Assembly: GCA_013400155.1 (NCBI GenBank)
Contig: VXBM01000016.1
Coordinates: forward strand, 1,562,457 to 1,626,456
Reading direction: 5' to 3'
DNA: 64,000 bases
Source of the DNA: Helopsaltes ochotensis
Taxonomy: Eukaryota > Chordata > Aves > Passeriformes > Locustellidae
Shown here: one piece after another, positions 28,384 through 43,500 of the stretch
Numbering within the stretch: position 1 is the first letter of the stretch
Layout: each line of letters starts with the position of its first letter
The notes under the pieces: model-generated
Database searches by the model: none
What the model was told of the DNA's origin: nothing
What the model saw: the letters and a program-made list of their open reading frames with translations, nothing else
Position numbers and translations under genes: made by a program

Positions 28384-28544
28384 CTAAAGCTTTCTGGGTA
28401 TTCAACAACAGCCATGTTGATAACATCCAGTGCATGCTGATAGTGCTTCTGAGCTGAAAAGAGGAGGGCCAGTAGATGAAGTGAATTCATGTCATCTTTG
28501 CACAGTTGCAGGGCTTCTTGAAGGTGGTCCATAGCATCTGAAAT
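28384..28544 (-). CDS. TTC7A: TTC7A coding exon E (last found in this window)
   Basis: This 161-nt exon encodes 53 residues plus two bases. It begins ISDAMDHLQEALQLCKDD, continues NSLHLLALLFSAQKHYQHAL and DVINMAVVEYPESF, and ends AG|GTAAGA inside a codon. The acceptor is CTCCTAG after a pyrimidine-rich tract. The segment from NSLHLL to EYPE is a complete 34-residue-type TPR with the expected small residues and closing proline. Relatives continue with a segment like LMFTKVKLEQ; I could not find it at lower coordinates, so the following intron appears to exceed 28 kb. Confidence 0.94.
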
Positions 28545-31500
28545 CTAGGAGATGGGGTGGAAATAACAAGAGAACATATCACTCTTCCAGTCCTACATTA
28601 TACCTCAAAAATAAGAACAAAAAGAGTAATTAGAAATTCTGCATAAGTTCCACTTAGGCACCTTCTACTATCGAAACAGCCTGCCAAAATTAACAGACTG
28701 CACCATTTGAAAAAAACCCACACGTTCTAGGGAAAGAAGTCTGCAGCATTACTAAATCACTGCTTATAAACAAGAGCAGCAGACCTGATCCAATCAACCC
28801 TCTCATCCTTTGGCAAGGTGATTCTATGCTGTAAACAGAACCACCACAGAGGCCCAACTCTCAGCTCCATTTTCTGAGATGGGTGGCTGGCTCTTCACCT
28901 GGGGGTGAGCATTACACATCTCTGCTGCATTTTGTCTCTCATAATGGCTGCTCAAAGCCTTTCATGATTTGGATCAAGAACACACCCTTGAATGTTCAAG
29001 GGTAAAAGAGTCAAGATTTAAAGTGCTGTCAGAAAAAGAAATATATTTGCAAGCAGTGATGTGAAGAGCAGTCCTGACAGTCACAGCAGCAGCAAGTTAT
29101 TAGTACCAAGTCTCACTTGGCAGAAAACTAAACATCTATAATGAATGCAAGGATATCACATGCTCTTTGTCATCCAGTACACTATTTTAGGCTATCTGTT
29201 CAAAAGGGAACTTCTTAGCAGATTTTCTTCCATTTGTTTACCAGTAAGTTTTATGTAGAGGATTTTCTTTGAGGTTCTCTAATGTCTGAAATTACTTTTA
29301 CATAAATTATTGCATTTCTGTGGAAATTCTGCTCTGGAAATCTGCAGAAAATGAAGCATAAAAGTGTATAAATTTCTTTTCCTCATGTATGCTTTCCTGC
29401 TCCTTCTCTTAATGGATGGAGAATGTAGTTCCTTCTTTCCTACTATGAGAACTTCCCACCTAGCAAAGCTTTACAGACATTCTTCTACCCTGGCATACCA
29501 CCACTGTCAAATTCCCACCGCCTCCACAGACCTCTCACAGAAACAAGTAGCACATAACTAAGGAAAGCAACAATTACACTGCCTGCAGCTACAACAGGAG
29601 TTGTTGGCTATCTAGATCCCAGGTATCCTTCTGGGAGCAGTGTATATTCTGTTCATAGGACAACTTCGTCCTAATGCCCAAGTGGCATTTCTCTCTGGCT
29701 GTGCACACACGAGCCATGGTACTTAACTACTCTATTACTGGTGACTCCATGCAAGCCTGGAGATCAGTGTGACTGCTCCAGACATAACCCCAAACTGGCA
29801 TCTGGCCCACAGCATCAAAACTGCTGAATGTCCTGGCTTGGATTCAGGCTGGGATATAGGACTGAGTGCTCAGCTTCAATGAATTACTGCTTGTCAGTGG
29901 AGCTACTTTGACCACATGTGTTATAAAAGCCTACTGCAAAGGTAAACACGTTGGCTTAAATCACCCATGTTCCCTCAGCAGTTTACTAGAACACATTTTC
30001 ATACAATGTAAGAATTCGAGCAATGACAAGATATCTTGGAGCCAGGACGAGACAGTGGTGATCCCAGATCTGCCTGTCCACAAAGTTCATCAGTAGATAT
30101 ACCAGAGGTATATAAATTTTACTTGCTAAAACAAAGCTGCTGTCAAGACTTCTTGTACTCAGGACTAAAAACCCCTTCTATTTCTTTCTATTTCTCTGTC
30201 TTAGAGCTGCAAAAGTATTCATAAAGAAAATACAAATTTTGCGAAAAGTTCATTAGAAGGAAAAGAAAACCTGCAACCCAAACAACTGGAGCAGACATGG
30301 AGCAACCTGTTCCAGATGATCCTGCTTTGAGCAGGGATTGAACTGAGTGATCTCTCAAGGTCCTCTTCAAACTATTTTATAATTAAGACTTGGGAAGGGG
30401 ATCCTAATTTGCTAGTATGAATCAGACAAAGAATAACACTTGCAACTAATGCCTTTACTGAGGACTTTAAAATTGTAGGGGTACTTGACCTTACTTGCAT
30501 GTGAATGTGCAAATTGAGACTCTGCTTTACATGTTGAGAGTGACTTAGGATCATACTGCAGGTGGGTTCACACCCCTAACAGAGGCTGGCCATCCAAGAA
30601 GCTCTCTGACTCTGTTGCAACATACATGAAATAGATCAGCAAAGTAGTGAGTTGTGGTCACTCCTGTAGACCTGTGTCTGCTGCACAGGCAGCCACATAC
30701 TGCTGAAAGAGATGCCATCTAAAGTAATTCTGTTCTGTAGCATGGGGCCTGCAATGGTTACATCTCATTTCAGCGCTTCCCTCTGGTACCATCAGAGTCA
30801 CAGGCAATGGCTGGTTTTGAAAATTAATCATGCTTCCCTGGCACCTCATTTATTAACTGGAGTCCAAAAAGACCCCTTAGTGCTGTAACACCATTAGTAG
30901 CCTACACAGTACTGCTGCATAATTAGAAACAGTGGACAGTAATAATATGAACTCTATGCCTTAAGAGAAAGTATTATGTGAAACAACAACCTGCAACAGA
31001 CCAGATGCAATGAAATACAAACTAAATTTCTAGATCAACAAAAGCAAGATATTTGGCACCAGTCAACACAAACTTATTTTGAAAGATGTATTTTTATTTA
31101 AGTAACTATATAATTTGAGAAAGATGGAAGCTGGCACCCCAGATGGCACCCTGAAACGTTAGGGCTTTATCAGAGGCAGGCTGCCAGTTTAAAATTCCCT
31201 ACAAGTACTGCACTTTAAAATAATCTTATTTCAGCTGGACTGCAAGTCTATGTAGGGCCTACAATTAGAAGAGGTTACAGTTCCCTGATTCATCATTCTG
31301 TTAACAAATATACCACATATTTTGCATGGCACACAGGTATCTTCACATCACACTGATTAGGAAGCAAAGATGCTGCAGTAGGCCAGAAATAGAATCTTGC
31401 AGCATGACCAAAATAATGCCACAATCTGGATTGTTTAGGCTGCCTCTTATATATTAGGATTTATTTCAATAATGCTATATGTCTCCTTAAAAACAATGCT

Positions 31501-34500
31501 GGTATGTCACAATTATAGGTATAAAAAGGAAAACAGAATGAGTGTTAAAAATACGTCCTAACAGTAGAATGAACTTGGATATTTAAAATGGTAAATGAAA
31601 CAGGAACTCTTAAGAGGACTTTTCAGGCCTTATAATTTCACATCAGTTGACAGTTATACTTAATTAACTATTAAAACTACCCACTCCATCTCTTTTTATA
31701 GCATGGAAAAGAAAAAGCTTTACTGATTGGCAATAGCTTCCATCGAAAACAGACTTGCTACAGTCCACCAAAACCTCAAGAAAGTAGGGGTAGGTACATC
31801 CATGGGTTATTACTTAGTTCTTAGCCATTCTTGATCACCAGAACAAATCTAGGCTAGGATGTAGGCAGAAAAGCAGCATGTTGCTGTTCAGCAGAGGAGG
31901 CAGTTGCTGGTCTGGGAAAAAGACAAACCAGAACTACCTACATCCAAGCAGTCACTGAAAGAAGCACCTCTTGAATACCTCTTAAAACAGAGCTCCTCTC
32001 TTGGGGCAGAGACAGCAGACTCTCCTTGAAACCAAAATAAAAACTGGGCAAAACAGGTAAAATATTTTCTCTGGTTTCTTAACTGATGTTTATCTTAGTT
32101 GTACATCCAGACTCTTAGGAAGGAAGTAGGTGTTTTCTGCATAGTGCACTTGAATCTTGAGGTCTGTTGGAAGTCCACAGGAAACTGCTGACTTACAGTG
32201 CTCAGCTCCTGACCCTTATCCATCTTTCCCTTCCCATTTTCATGAAAGGAAAGGTTAGATCTAATCAAGTACTAAAATGGCATGAAGCCTACATATGTTG
32301 TTTTTACATATCTAATATTGATTTACATGGCAGTCAAGGTCACAAACACCACCACCCCCCCAAAAAATGGAATCAACTCTTAAAATTAACAAGAGTGCTG
32401 TTGACTCTGGAAAGTCATTTCCATAGAAACTGGTCTGCTAAAAAACAAGGCAATGCATTAAAATCAGTGAGCTTTAAAATGTTCATTCTACCTTGTTTTT
32501 GCTGATCCAAGTGCTGTTACCACAGAAACAGGAGAAGCAGTCGAACCAGCCACTGGGAGTTGGGAGCTACAAGTCTCATTTGTGGCTCGGCTCGGCCAGC
32601 TGCCAGCCAGGCACTGCAGGTGGAGGTATCCACTGCAGCAGGTACGGACCCCAGCCTCCTGGCACATCAGCTCAGGGGGAAAAGCAGACTGAGAGACCCT
32701 CCTTACAGAACAGGTTATTCTACACTGAGGCTGAAAAATCCACTAAAACACTCTGGGGCTAATGTAGACCCTCCACATCTTCCCAATGACTCCAGTGGTC
32801 TTTAAAACACAGGCACACACACAAAACTCATCATCATTTTTTATCTTGGTTGCTGGTGGTTTCAAATGCCAACTCTGCATGAACCTTTTATAACCATTCC
32901 TCCTCTTGTCACATCCTCATCTCATGTTAGAGGTGTGCTTATGTTTTTCCATTTCCCCTTTGCTTGCCCAGTGGTGACAGAGAGAAGTGCTATTGGATAT
33001 ATTTTACAGCCTTCCAAGGAAGATGAATTGCTCCAGCTTTGCTTGGCACTCTACTGGTCAGCTGCCTCTCTTGCTTTGTTCCATGAAAACACTCCCTTAT
33101 CTATGCAAGCTGATACCTATATTTTTCAATGCTTGGTACAGTTACCTCATTTATTGACTGACTATGGAAACAAAAAGGCCTATTTGTTGAGAAAAACATT
33201 CAGGTCTTATATTATAACCTACCTGCTATGTAGGAAAGGCCTGATTTATTGGTATTATAGCATTGCCTGATAAAAGCCCTAACCGTGATGTTCAATAGTT
33301 AATGCAATCTATCAAAAAAGGTATAATTTATCTTTCAGTTAATCAGAAAGAGAATATATTAGATACTTTAAATAATTAAGGATATTAAAAATGCATTACC
33401 AAATGTTTATCATTAAGTAAACTGGCAAAAGAAGAGTAGGATATTTTATAGCAGTCTAAAAATAAAGATGTCTCAGGTATCTCCTCTCTGTCCAAGCATG
33501 CATTAAAGATTTATATCTCACTTGATGGGAGAAGAGCAGGAGCACCATCGCAGGGGTCAGGCTGACACTACATAGTACATTGAGATCACACAGCTGTGGG
33601 AGCAGAGGTGACTGGCACAACATCAAGGATGAAAACACACAGGTGAACTAGACAAAAGAGGAAAGTGAACACAGGGACAAGAGACTGAATGGAAAGAACA
33701 GGAGGGAAGGGAAATGAAGCAACAAAAGAGATGAAACAACACTGCAAAGACAGGCTATAACTAGAGAAAAAGAAAGGATAATGATGTAAAATGCCAGCAA
33801 CAGTGAAAACAAACAAACAAAAATGACCACAAAAATCTTAATTTTATTTTACATAATAGCAGCTGAAAAGCTGTAATGCTTTTACTCGTGGCAAGCAGAA
33901 GAGGCAGCAGATCAGACAATCTCCGTATGAGGCAAAAGCTGTGAGAGAAAAGAGGGTAGCTGGGTGTTTTTTAATGAAAGACCCTGAGCAGACTGCATCC
34001 TAGAGCAGCCAGTAGGCAGATGAGAAAGTTAAATAAGCCATTTTAATTATCCTTTCTTATTGCAGGCTCACAGCACACTGCTCTCATTATGAAAGGGTTA
34101 CAAAAGTGACATTATCAAGAGGGTGCTCTCTTGGAACAATTAGTTTAACCTAATGAACACACAGCTCCCCTAATTAGCTCAGGAAAGTAAGAAATACCCA
34201 ACTGTTCTACTCCGTAGTGTAGACTAAGGAGAGAAAACTGCAGCAAGCAGAAGGCCTGCCAAAGAAAGAAACTACAATGACGAAATTTCAAATCTAGCTA
34301 GAGAGGTATTTTAGAAACAGAAGCTGCTCCAATAAAGATTTTAGCTTTTCAACAGAAAGGACAGAGAAATAAAATACCCCAATTTTAAGAAAAAGGAGCA
34401 GAAAAATAAAGCACAGCCCAAGTGGTTGGAGTTTTTTTTTCTGAAAGGCAACGCAGAGCATTTTCTGATCAGCTTCATTTTTACGAGTTAACACCTGCAG

Positions 34501-37500
34501 CAGCATTCAAATGCCAACTAATCCCACTCGCTGCAGAGCTCCAGCACGCGTCAAAGCCTAACGTCAAACGTGCCCAAGTATGGAATAAAGCAATCCCAGC
34601 GCGGAGAGCGCGATCTGGCAGGATACGGAATGGGGCAGTAACGGGAGAGCCTCTGGAGCAGCCTGCAGTGGGACCCAGCGTGAGACCCAGGGAACAGGAA
34701 TAAACGCCCCTCGCTCATCCCACACACACAGGGTTGCTCCAAGACTCTTCAGGAGTTAGAGCTGAACACATTCCCTAGGGAAGGCCATTCTATGTGCTAC
34801 AGAATCATTATTTTTAGAATAAGAATTAAAAAATATTTTACATAAACATATTCTGACTGCTTGCTACCAGTTACAATGCAGGAAGGAAGGGACCCTGTTT
34901 AGCAAGCCTGGGTCTTGTTCAACTGGACTGTCCTTCCACCCTCCCATGACTAGCGATTCCCAAATATTTCACATACCTGTCTGACAAGAGCCAGCTGCAA
35001 TGACAGGTAGAGAATGATTTGGTGATCTTCGGGGGCCAGGCCACGTGCTCTTTAAGGACAACCACACAATACAAAAAGAAAAGTGACTGTTAGATTGCAC
35101 TTCGCAGAACTCCTTCACCGTGAGTCACACAAGCACACAACAAAACCCAGTCTTCCCCCACAGAAAACTAGACCAGTAATGGGGGAGTACACTGAAACTA
35201 GACAAAAAGCAGAACAGTGCTGGCCTGGCTAAGCCAGAATCCCAGGAAAAAGTATGAGAAACACAGCTGCCAGGTTATTATACAACTTACATGCTTCTTT
35301 ATTAAATGCCACTTAATATTTTGGAACTTGGATAACTAATATGGAAAAAGCAGCTCTGAGCTCATAACAAACCCATCAAAGCATTAATTTGAGTAATTTA
35401 GGTGATGGACATAGTTGTCTATCTTGTTCCTATACTGCCACTGTTCAAACATTAAGAGAGGGTTAGGTTAGCACTGAAAAAGTAGTCACTATGAGCATGT
35501 AAAAGGACTAAAGATCAGGATCCTGTGACACAAGTTGGTGCTCAAACACAAAACATTCTCCACCCTGCAGCTTCTAGTTTAATTTTTGACAGCAGACTCC
35601 TAATTTGGGAAGGGAAGACACTGAGGGAGGAATGATTTGATGACAGGAGCTGTGCCTGGACCAATACCAAGGCCCTTACTTCTCAAGCTTGGACTCTGAG
35701 ATACTACATTCCATCCCACAGCAGGCAGCGGGCACTAAACTGAAGTCTTGGCTAGAGAAAGCTGCAGCATCTCCAGAACCAGATGTGCAGGCCCTTAGCA
35801 AAGTCTTGTACAAGGCAGGGAACAGGGATGGACAACCTGGGCAGAGCTGTCCCCTCTCAGATTATGCTAGGCATGAAATTGCAGCCCGAATTTGCTAGCC
35901 TGTGGAGAACATTAACCAAGGCAATGATGGAATAGCCTTGGGAACCTAGCCTAGGAGGAAAGGTGGGGCAGCAGCTCATGCCACCTTGGCAGCCCACTTC
36001 AGGAACCAGTGGATTCTCCCCTTCGGACTCACGGAGCTCACTCACAGCTCTGCAGCACAGGGAAGTCATTTCACATGGGACAAATGGGGAAGACGAAGGT
36101 CCCTCACAGCCAATTAACATTCCTGACCTCTTTCTGGGCTTCATTCCAGGACACCAGGGAAACCTGCACCTGCGTTGCCAGGCCCAAAGTGAGCACAATT
36201 AATGTCCTTATGAGGGAGAAACGACAGGCTGACAGTACTGGTGGTTAAAACCCATGCCAAAACTATTGATTTGCTAATAATAAACGAATAATAATAGAAG
36301 GACACAAACCACACACCATTTTAATGGCAGCCACTTTTCAAATGCCATCTTGGCCTGTGAGCAAGAAGATTTTGAAGCTGATTTTTATAACTAATGGCAT
36401 TAGAACAAGTTAATTTAGTATAGACTGAATATCTCCTGTAACTCTGTAAGTCAAGGTGGCACTCAAATGTTCTGAAGCAATGCCAAAGACATCAAGGTGC
36501 AATTAATACAGGCAATCACTAATTTCTCCTTTCACTTCCAAAAACTCCCAAACCCAAATAACCACAACCCCCCCCCAAAAAAAACACCAACCGCCCCAAA
36601 AAATTGCAACAAACAACAAAACTCCACAAGATAGAGCCCAACTTTGCAATCAGGTGTTAGACAGGGTGAGCCACCTCTTTACAAAGTGTCTCTTGTGAAA
36701 CCTTCAGTAGCCTCCCCACCAATAAATAACAGGGAAAAGTTCACAGGAGTATAAAAGAAGATGATATTATTGGTGCTTTTGGAAAGAAACAAAGGATTGT
36801 TACTTTACTGCTCATTTTCCTCAGCAGGACTTAGAAAAACATTTGGTGCAATCTTCCAGCTGAAAAGGCCCCTTGCAAAGATGACTACAGCCCAAACCAT
36901 GGTCTGAGAGATCACACATGTTCTTCAAAAAGAGGTGAAAAACAAGGAAAGAAACCAAACTTAGGAGTTTAGAAAAACACTAGTAATCACCTATCACATT
37001 CCTGTTGGCTGAGGTTCGAGTAATTAATGTTTGGCTAGAAGCTTCTCTGCCTCCTAGGTAAAGATACCATGAAAACAAGTCACAGACAGTGGGAAAGGTC
37101 AAAGGATAAAAAAAAAGTTTAAAAGCAGTGCAGCATCACAATTCCTTCAAATTGGTCAGCAGTTAATGTACAACACTGGAGTCTACAAACTAGTGTGACT
37201 TAAAAGTAAAAGTACACTCCTGATCCAAATAGTAAAGGAATAAATGGCTTTTAAAAGTTTTATCTCTCAGATCTCCATAAGGTAGATATCCAGAATTGTA
37301 TCTGTGGTTTCAGTTCTTGCACTCACTACAAAATCAGTGTAAGACAAACATGTTGGGCTCCTTCTTGGTCAGCATCAGCAAAACAGCTAAGATCCTTTAA
37401 CTGTCCTTTAACGCTGTTCAAATTGCTAAACCTCTACGTTGGGATACCAGAGATATCAAGTTTTCTTCACTTACGTAATTTGGACCACAACAAACTCAAA

Positions 37501-40500
37501 TTAGATACTTCAGCCCAAGACTTTGACTACTTAAGCTTCCATTTAGTTGCTATCTGTAGTTTGCAGGCATCTACATTTACAGTGGGTTGTAAATTGTGAA
37601 TGTAATTGTACAAATGCAAATAACTGCCTCAACACCACCCAGTGTATTTTCGGTGGTGTAATTTAATGGTAACAAGGTCAGGAAGCTCACACCTCACCTC
37701 TCTACCCCATAGAATGGACAAAAAAGGGTTTAAAATCAAGCAGTTGTACTTGAGGTCTCAAGTGTAGTTGCACAAGAGTGTAATTCACAGTTGCTTCCAG
37801 GGTGGAGCCACTGTATCAGTTTTCCCCAAGAATTAAGGGATGAGGGAGAGGTGAGTGGTGTCTGCTTTGTACTGCTGGCTCTGGAACCTCCTCTTCCAAC
37901 AACAGCTCATGTAAACACTCATTAGAACAGCAATTATTTTCTCCCCTAGGTGCACTGGTGCCAGGTAACCCCATAGCTGCCCACTCCCTGATGGTGAAGG
38001 TACTTTCCCACCATGACGGAAATAGGATTTTAAGCCTGCTTCACACAGGAATTGAGACAAAATTAGCTTTCCACGTTTGCCAGCTGGCATCATGTGAGGC
38101 AGCTGCATCTCCCAGCACTGTAGATCTCACTGCAGTTAATTTGGGCTAAGGTTTTTTTTCTGTAAGGTGGCAGAACAGTACTCTTACCTTGGATATTCAA
38201 AGAGTCACTGCATTTAGCCATCACAAAAATGGCTTTGACAGACTACTGCTGAAATCTACTGAACTGTTTTCAAACTTTCTGGCAAGGAAGCTTTATGCAG
38301 AGGAAAAAGAAACATAAAAAGAAATTTTTTTCTGAATTCATGCAAAAAATACACAATGCAAGTATTTGCAAAATTCTTACTCACCTCTCCAAAGTCTGAA
38401 GCGCTTTCTTGTTTAATTCATCCTGAGTGCTCTTTAGAGTAGCTGTAGGACAAGATACAATGCCATTTAAGAGTTAATTCAATGTTGCAGATTAAATAAA
38501 TGAATGTATAGCGTACTTCAAACTGGGAGTGTACACACTGCAGAAATCCGTGTGTGTTTGTGCATGCGCTCATTTTGACACGAATTTTCAAATTCATTTT
38601 TATTACAGATTATTTTAAGTCCTTTGTTTGAAATACTGAAGCATTTTTTATTTGCATATGCCACTGAAGGGGGCTAGGAGAAAGGGCTAAACACTAACTA
38701 GATACCAAGAAGGCAACAGGCCCTTAGCCAGGCTGCTGCAAACACTAAAAGCAGTAACCTGCAGCACATTCTGACTCAGATACAGACCATCCCCACCACT
38801 CTTCATGTAGGAGGGTGCTGCAGGTTGAACAGGGAACAACAGCAGCCAAACTTACAGCTCTGTGACAAAACACCGCCATCTTTGAGACCACAACAGACTT
38901 TTTTTTAGGTTACTTCAGATGTGGCATTAGCCACTAAATGCCCTTCTTCCATGCCTCTAATTGCTTGACTAATGGATCCTGCCCAGTATGCACACGTAAC
39001 AACGTATAAATTAATTCCTACCTAAAAGGAAGAGAATAATCAAGCTCTTGTTATACCTGAGTATCATAAGGCATCATCATCAAGATCAACAGGAACAGAG
39101 CAAGACCTTAAAGGAACATGGCTTTCTCAGATCCAAAATATCCGGAAAGCTAGTGATGGTTTTTAGAAATGCATTGGCTGTCTTGTTCTGGTTCTTAGGT
39201 TTTCAGAGTTTGCATAGCAGCTGTTTCTTGTTCTGCCTATCCTGAAATTGAGAGTTATTGATCAACAGCATAAGGAAGTAATGAGTAGTTAATCCATCAG
39301 CAAACATCACCCATGAAATATCTGATTTGATACATCAAGTCAGTGCATTCTCCAAAATAGAAAGCTACTAAATAGTATATAATAATGCAACAAACCCAGT
39401 GAAATTCAACTATTCTTAAAAGTTATTGAGAAGAAAGAGATGTGTTTTTCTGCAAGACCTTCAAAGGTACACCGGTTTCTTTGGATTCTGCAATATGTCA
39501 GCGAGTGAAATTTTGCAACTAAATTACTTGCTGCAGTAGCTATAGTGATCAGATCTTTTTTATTCCTACATCTTCCAATAGTTCTTGGAAATACCAGGTT
39601 CATTTGGGAGGAACAGCAATCTTCAGGATTTCCCAATCATAAAGATCAGAACTTGCTTAGGCCACAAAACCTACTCCAAGTATTAAAACCTGATCCAAAA
39701 ATTTGTATTTTAAATAATAAATTTAAAGACATGGACTTTCATGTAAAATGCAGCATCTATTAAAAACACATCATTCTCAGGAGCATTAAATCAGGCTACA
39801 AAATACTGGATAAAGGTAACAAAGGAAGAAAATTTGGAAAGAAATTTGAAGAACCAATACTGATGTAAACAAAAATGCTTGAGGAGACATTGGAAAGGAT
39901 TTGATCATACCTATAAACATCCCTACAGAAAAAAATCTGACATTCTGTTTCTCATGGAAATTACAATTCTTTATTTAAGTTACAGAGGAATTCTGAAGAT
40001 GTCACACAGTAAGAAAGACTGAAAGACATGTTAGCATTTGTCCCTCAAATTAAACACCAAATGGAAAAGCTAGAACTTCTAGCTTCCACCTGTTAAGACA
40101 TTTGACTAATGTTCAGCTTGTAGTCAGAAAGGACACAAAATATGTTGTGGAAATGAAGTGATTACTCTACAACTAGTCAGCTTTGCCTCTGCATTACTGG
40201 GAAACAGCATGTGACTCCCACCTCCCACAATACAGACTTCATCTTCAGCTACCACCAAGTTGGAAATCTGGTTGTCCATCTCTAGCTTTGCGAGGTGGAT
40301 GAACACATTGAAACTTGTGCTTGACAATACTGACCGCTGATGCTGCAAGTTAACTATGCCATTTACAGGGCCTTTACAGCTAAAGGAGATCGATTAGGGA
40401 AAAAAAGAAAAACCAGCAATGAAAAGTGATTTGGGGAGAGATGAATAAAAAGAAGCTTGGCCATCAGGTCAAGGGAGGTGATCTGCTCCGCTATCATGAG

Positions 40501-43500
40501 ACCCTCACCGCTCTGTGGTGCGCTGCTCTGGCATCCACAACATAAGACATGGTTCCCTTGGAACAAATCCAAAAAAGGGCCATGAAAATGGCTGGAAGGC
40601 CTCTCCTATACAGAAAAGCAGAGACAGTTTGGGTTTTTCAGCCTGGAGAAGGGTCAAGGGAGGACATACTGCACCCTTTTAATACTGAAAGGGGGTTTTT
40701 AAGAAAAGACAGAAGGTTATTTTTTTACCAGATCTTATAGTGATAGGACAAGGGATAATGGTTTTAAAGTAGAAGAGGGAAGATTTGGATTATATGCAGG
40801 AAGAAAATCTTAACTAGAAGGGTGGCAAGACTCTGAAACAGGTTGCCCAAAGATGTTGCAGATGCCCTACCCCTGAATTATTCAAAGAATCTGCAACCCA
40901 CTTGAATCACTGAAAAGCTCTCACTTCAGGCAAAGAAAAGTTTGCACTAAGGAAACAGAACCTGGTGGGTCTGATTAAACTTTTAAAATTTGTGCTACAT
41001 TCTCTCATGTTGATGGCACCTAAGAATTCTTCAGTCCCTACCCAAATTCTTCAGTCTCTACTTTACTTCCTCCAAGCATGGCTGCTGCAGTTCCATCAAC
41101 TAAAACAAAACATGACTTATTACTTAGATTAAAATAAGCTGCAAAAGCAGTCTGACCAACGGGAGAGTGGCACAGGGAGGTTTCTGAAACCCATAAGACA
41201 CAGTACTTTTGCAAATGCCACTTGAGCAGCCCATGATTTCTTTTGTGACGCACTCTGGGTTTTTAAAGGAGCTTCAGCCTTACTAAAATTCAACAGGTTC
41301 CTCAGCAATACTTTGCTACCTAAATACAAAGCTATGGAATCGCATTTGAAAACAAAGGAGGACAATTTCTGTCTCAGTAAAAGCAGTTAGAGCACAGTAG
41401 GAGTAGTGAATGCATGGAATGAAACACAGTGCCAAGGATCAGAATCAGCACTACAAACATGGGGACAGGAATCTAGTTCTAATCTTGTCCAATGGATTGA
41501 ACACCCATTAGCAGCTGAAGCAGAGTCAGGTCTATTTATGTAATATCTTTGTTTTGTGGGAAAGAATTCAGTTTGTAATGTGCCAAACTGTTCCTTTATG
41601 TGAATCACAATGTAAGAAGTGGGAATGACAGATAAATGGACTTCATAAATACATTTCAGATCCAAACTAAAACACTGTCATGCATGCACCCTTTTGCAAA
41701 TATGACTGAGTTTCAGAAACTATTCCCTTGTGTTAAGACATCTAATATGGCACAATGTGCAGTTTTAGCACACAGAATTATAAAGAAAGATTGCATGCAC
41801 TGTTATTTCCAAAAGTAAAGACTGTAAGTTTGTTCACTAATAATTTATTCACTTCTAAGTGAACAGTTGTGTGGGGAGCTTAACATTAACCAGTGCTGTT
41901 CATACACTGACTGTTCATAAAATCCACGAAGTCTGATAGAATGAGTTTCTAATTCAAGTCCCTGATCCATGGCCTTCTACCAAAATTCTAAATGAAAGCA
42001 GAGATACAGCACATTCACCTCTGACAAAAGAGTGAAGGACTGTTAAATCTACAAAGATTTCACAATTTGTGAGGTGGTGATGTGAGGTAAGAAGAGCACT
42101 TGTATTTCACAATACATTCTCAATCTAGTCTTTCCTCTTTAGCCTTTGTTATATTCATCTCACCTTTCCCTGTCTTCAGTGAATTCTTCATCAGATCTAA
42201 GGGAGGAAAAGTTGACAATATGCTTATGTCAAAACTGGAACTGTGGGAGGAAGAGGAATAGTTTGCTCTTGACAGTGACCCATTGGAAACTCATCTGCAG
42301 AAAATGGATATTAACTACAAACCCGAGGCTTGAGCTTCTAAGACTGAGGCAGAAGTGTCAGTTACTTCCTCTGAGGACACATCTTTCAGCTACTTCAAAG
42401 AGACTTATTTCAAGATACATGTAATTAAACTTTAAGAATAAGGAAGCTACCTGGCATAAGTTTCAGGTCGTCTTACTTCCTACAGGAGCTTTTTGCAAAT
42501 CGCAAAAAAAAGGCTTTACTACAACTCCTCAGTGCCTTTGTCACACAGGAGGAGAAATAATTACTAAAAGGTTGTATTAAATAAGAAAGCCTAACTTGGA
42601 TGGAAGGCTGTAAGCTTCAGAAGGCAATTGGTCAAATGTCTCTGAAACACTCAGCCACCATTGGAAATAGTGATTGACTGGAAGTCATCTCAGCTGGAAA
42701 GTTACAGGAATCTCACATATACACACACATAGATGTGTGACTTGTCTGCATATGTCAGTAAGAACTGGTATAAATACAATGATAAACAAGATTGACAACA
42801 TGAGGCAGGATTACATCACAGAACTGCTGTCTTTCAGCATGTTCTAGCTTTGCTTCCTCACTGTCATATGCTATTTTTTAACAATGCTAATGAAAATTGT
42901 CTCGCCAATTTGACATTTTCCAGTAAAACACAGTTCCATATTCATGACCATCATACGTATGCTTTTGAAGGACTTAATCCATTTTATTAGAATATAATCT
43001 GCAAGATGGAAATATATTCCTCCTATTTCCCTCAAAGAACTGACTTGTCCTGTTGCCTTAAAGGCTAGAGATACGATGAGAAGGCAGATACATTCCACTG
43101 TTTCAAAACATAAACCAGAGGCTAATCTGAAACTAACCCACGGTAGTTGTTGTGAAGACTGTTTGTTTTAGATTAAAAAAGGATACAATATTGAACTAAT
43201 CTCTTCAAAACTCAAGAGATTTCCAGAAAAAGAGTTTCCAACTCACATTTTGCTGCACCAAAATATTTTTAGAGCCAGAGTACAGCACATGCCTCTCCAA
43301 CTCCATTCTTTAGAAACCACCTTCTTCTCATACTGAAGTTTACAAAGAGACCGTAAGGGACTAACATAGAAAATCTTCTATCTCTGAAAATAGTCTCTGG
43401 GATCTTGTATAGCTTTAGAACAGTTTAAAGAACATCTAGGCAAAATGCCTTAAAAACTAGGTTGTTAAGCAGAACTATATTCCTCGTGGACTTAAAATAT

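Larger units (their letters stand above)
28545..34976 (-). other. TTC7A: TTC7A intron between exons D and E
   Basis: This 6.4-kb intron lies between GTATGT (donor, high end) and CTCCTAG (acceptor, low end). It carries a CR1 3'-end fragment near 30.3 kb, a purine-rich tract near 33.7 kb and a compact CpG cluster close to exon D. I see no other gene. Confidence 0.85.
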
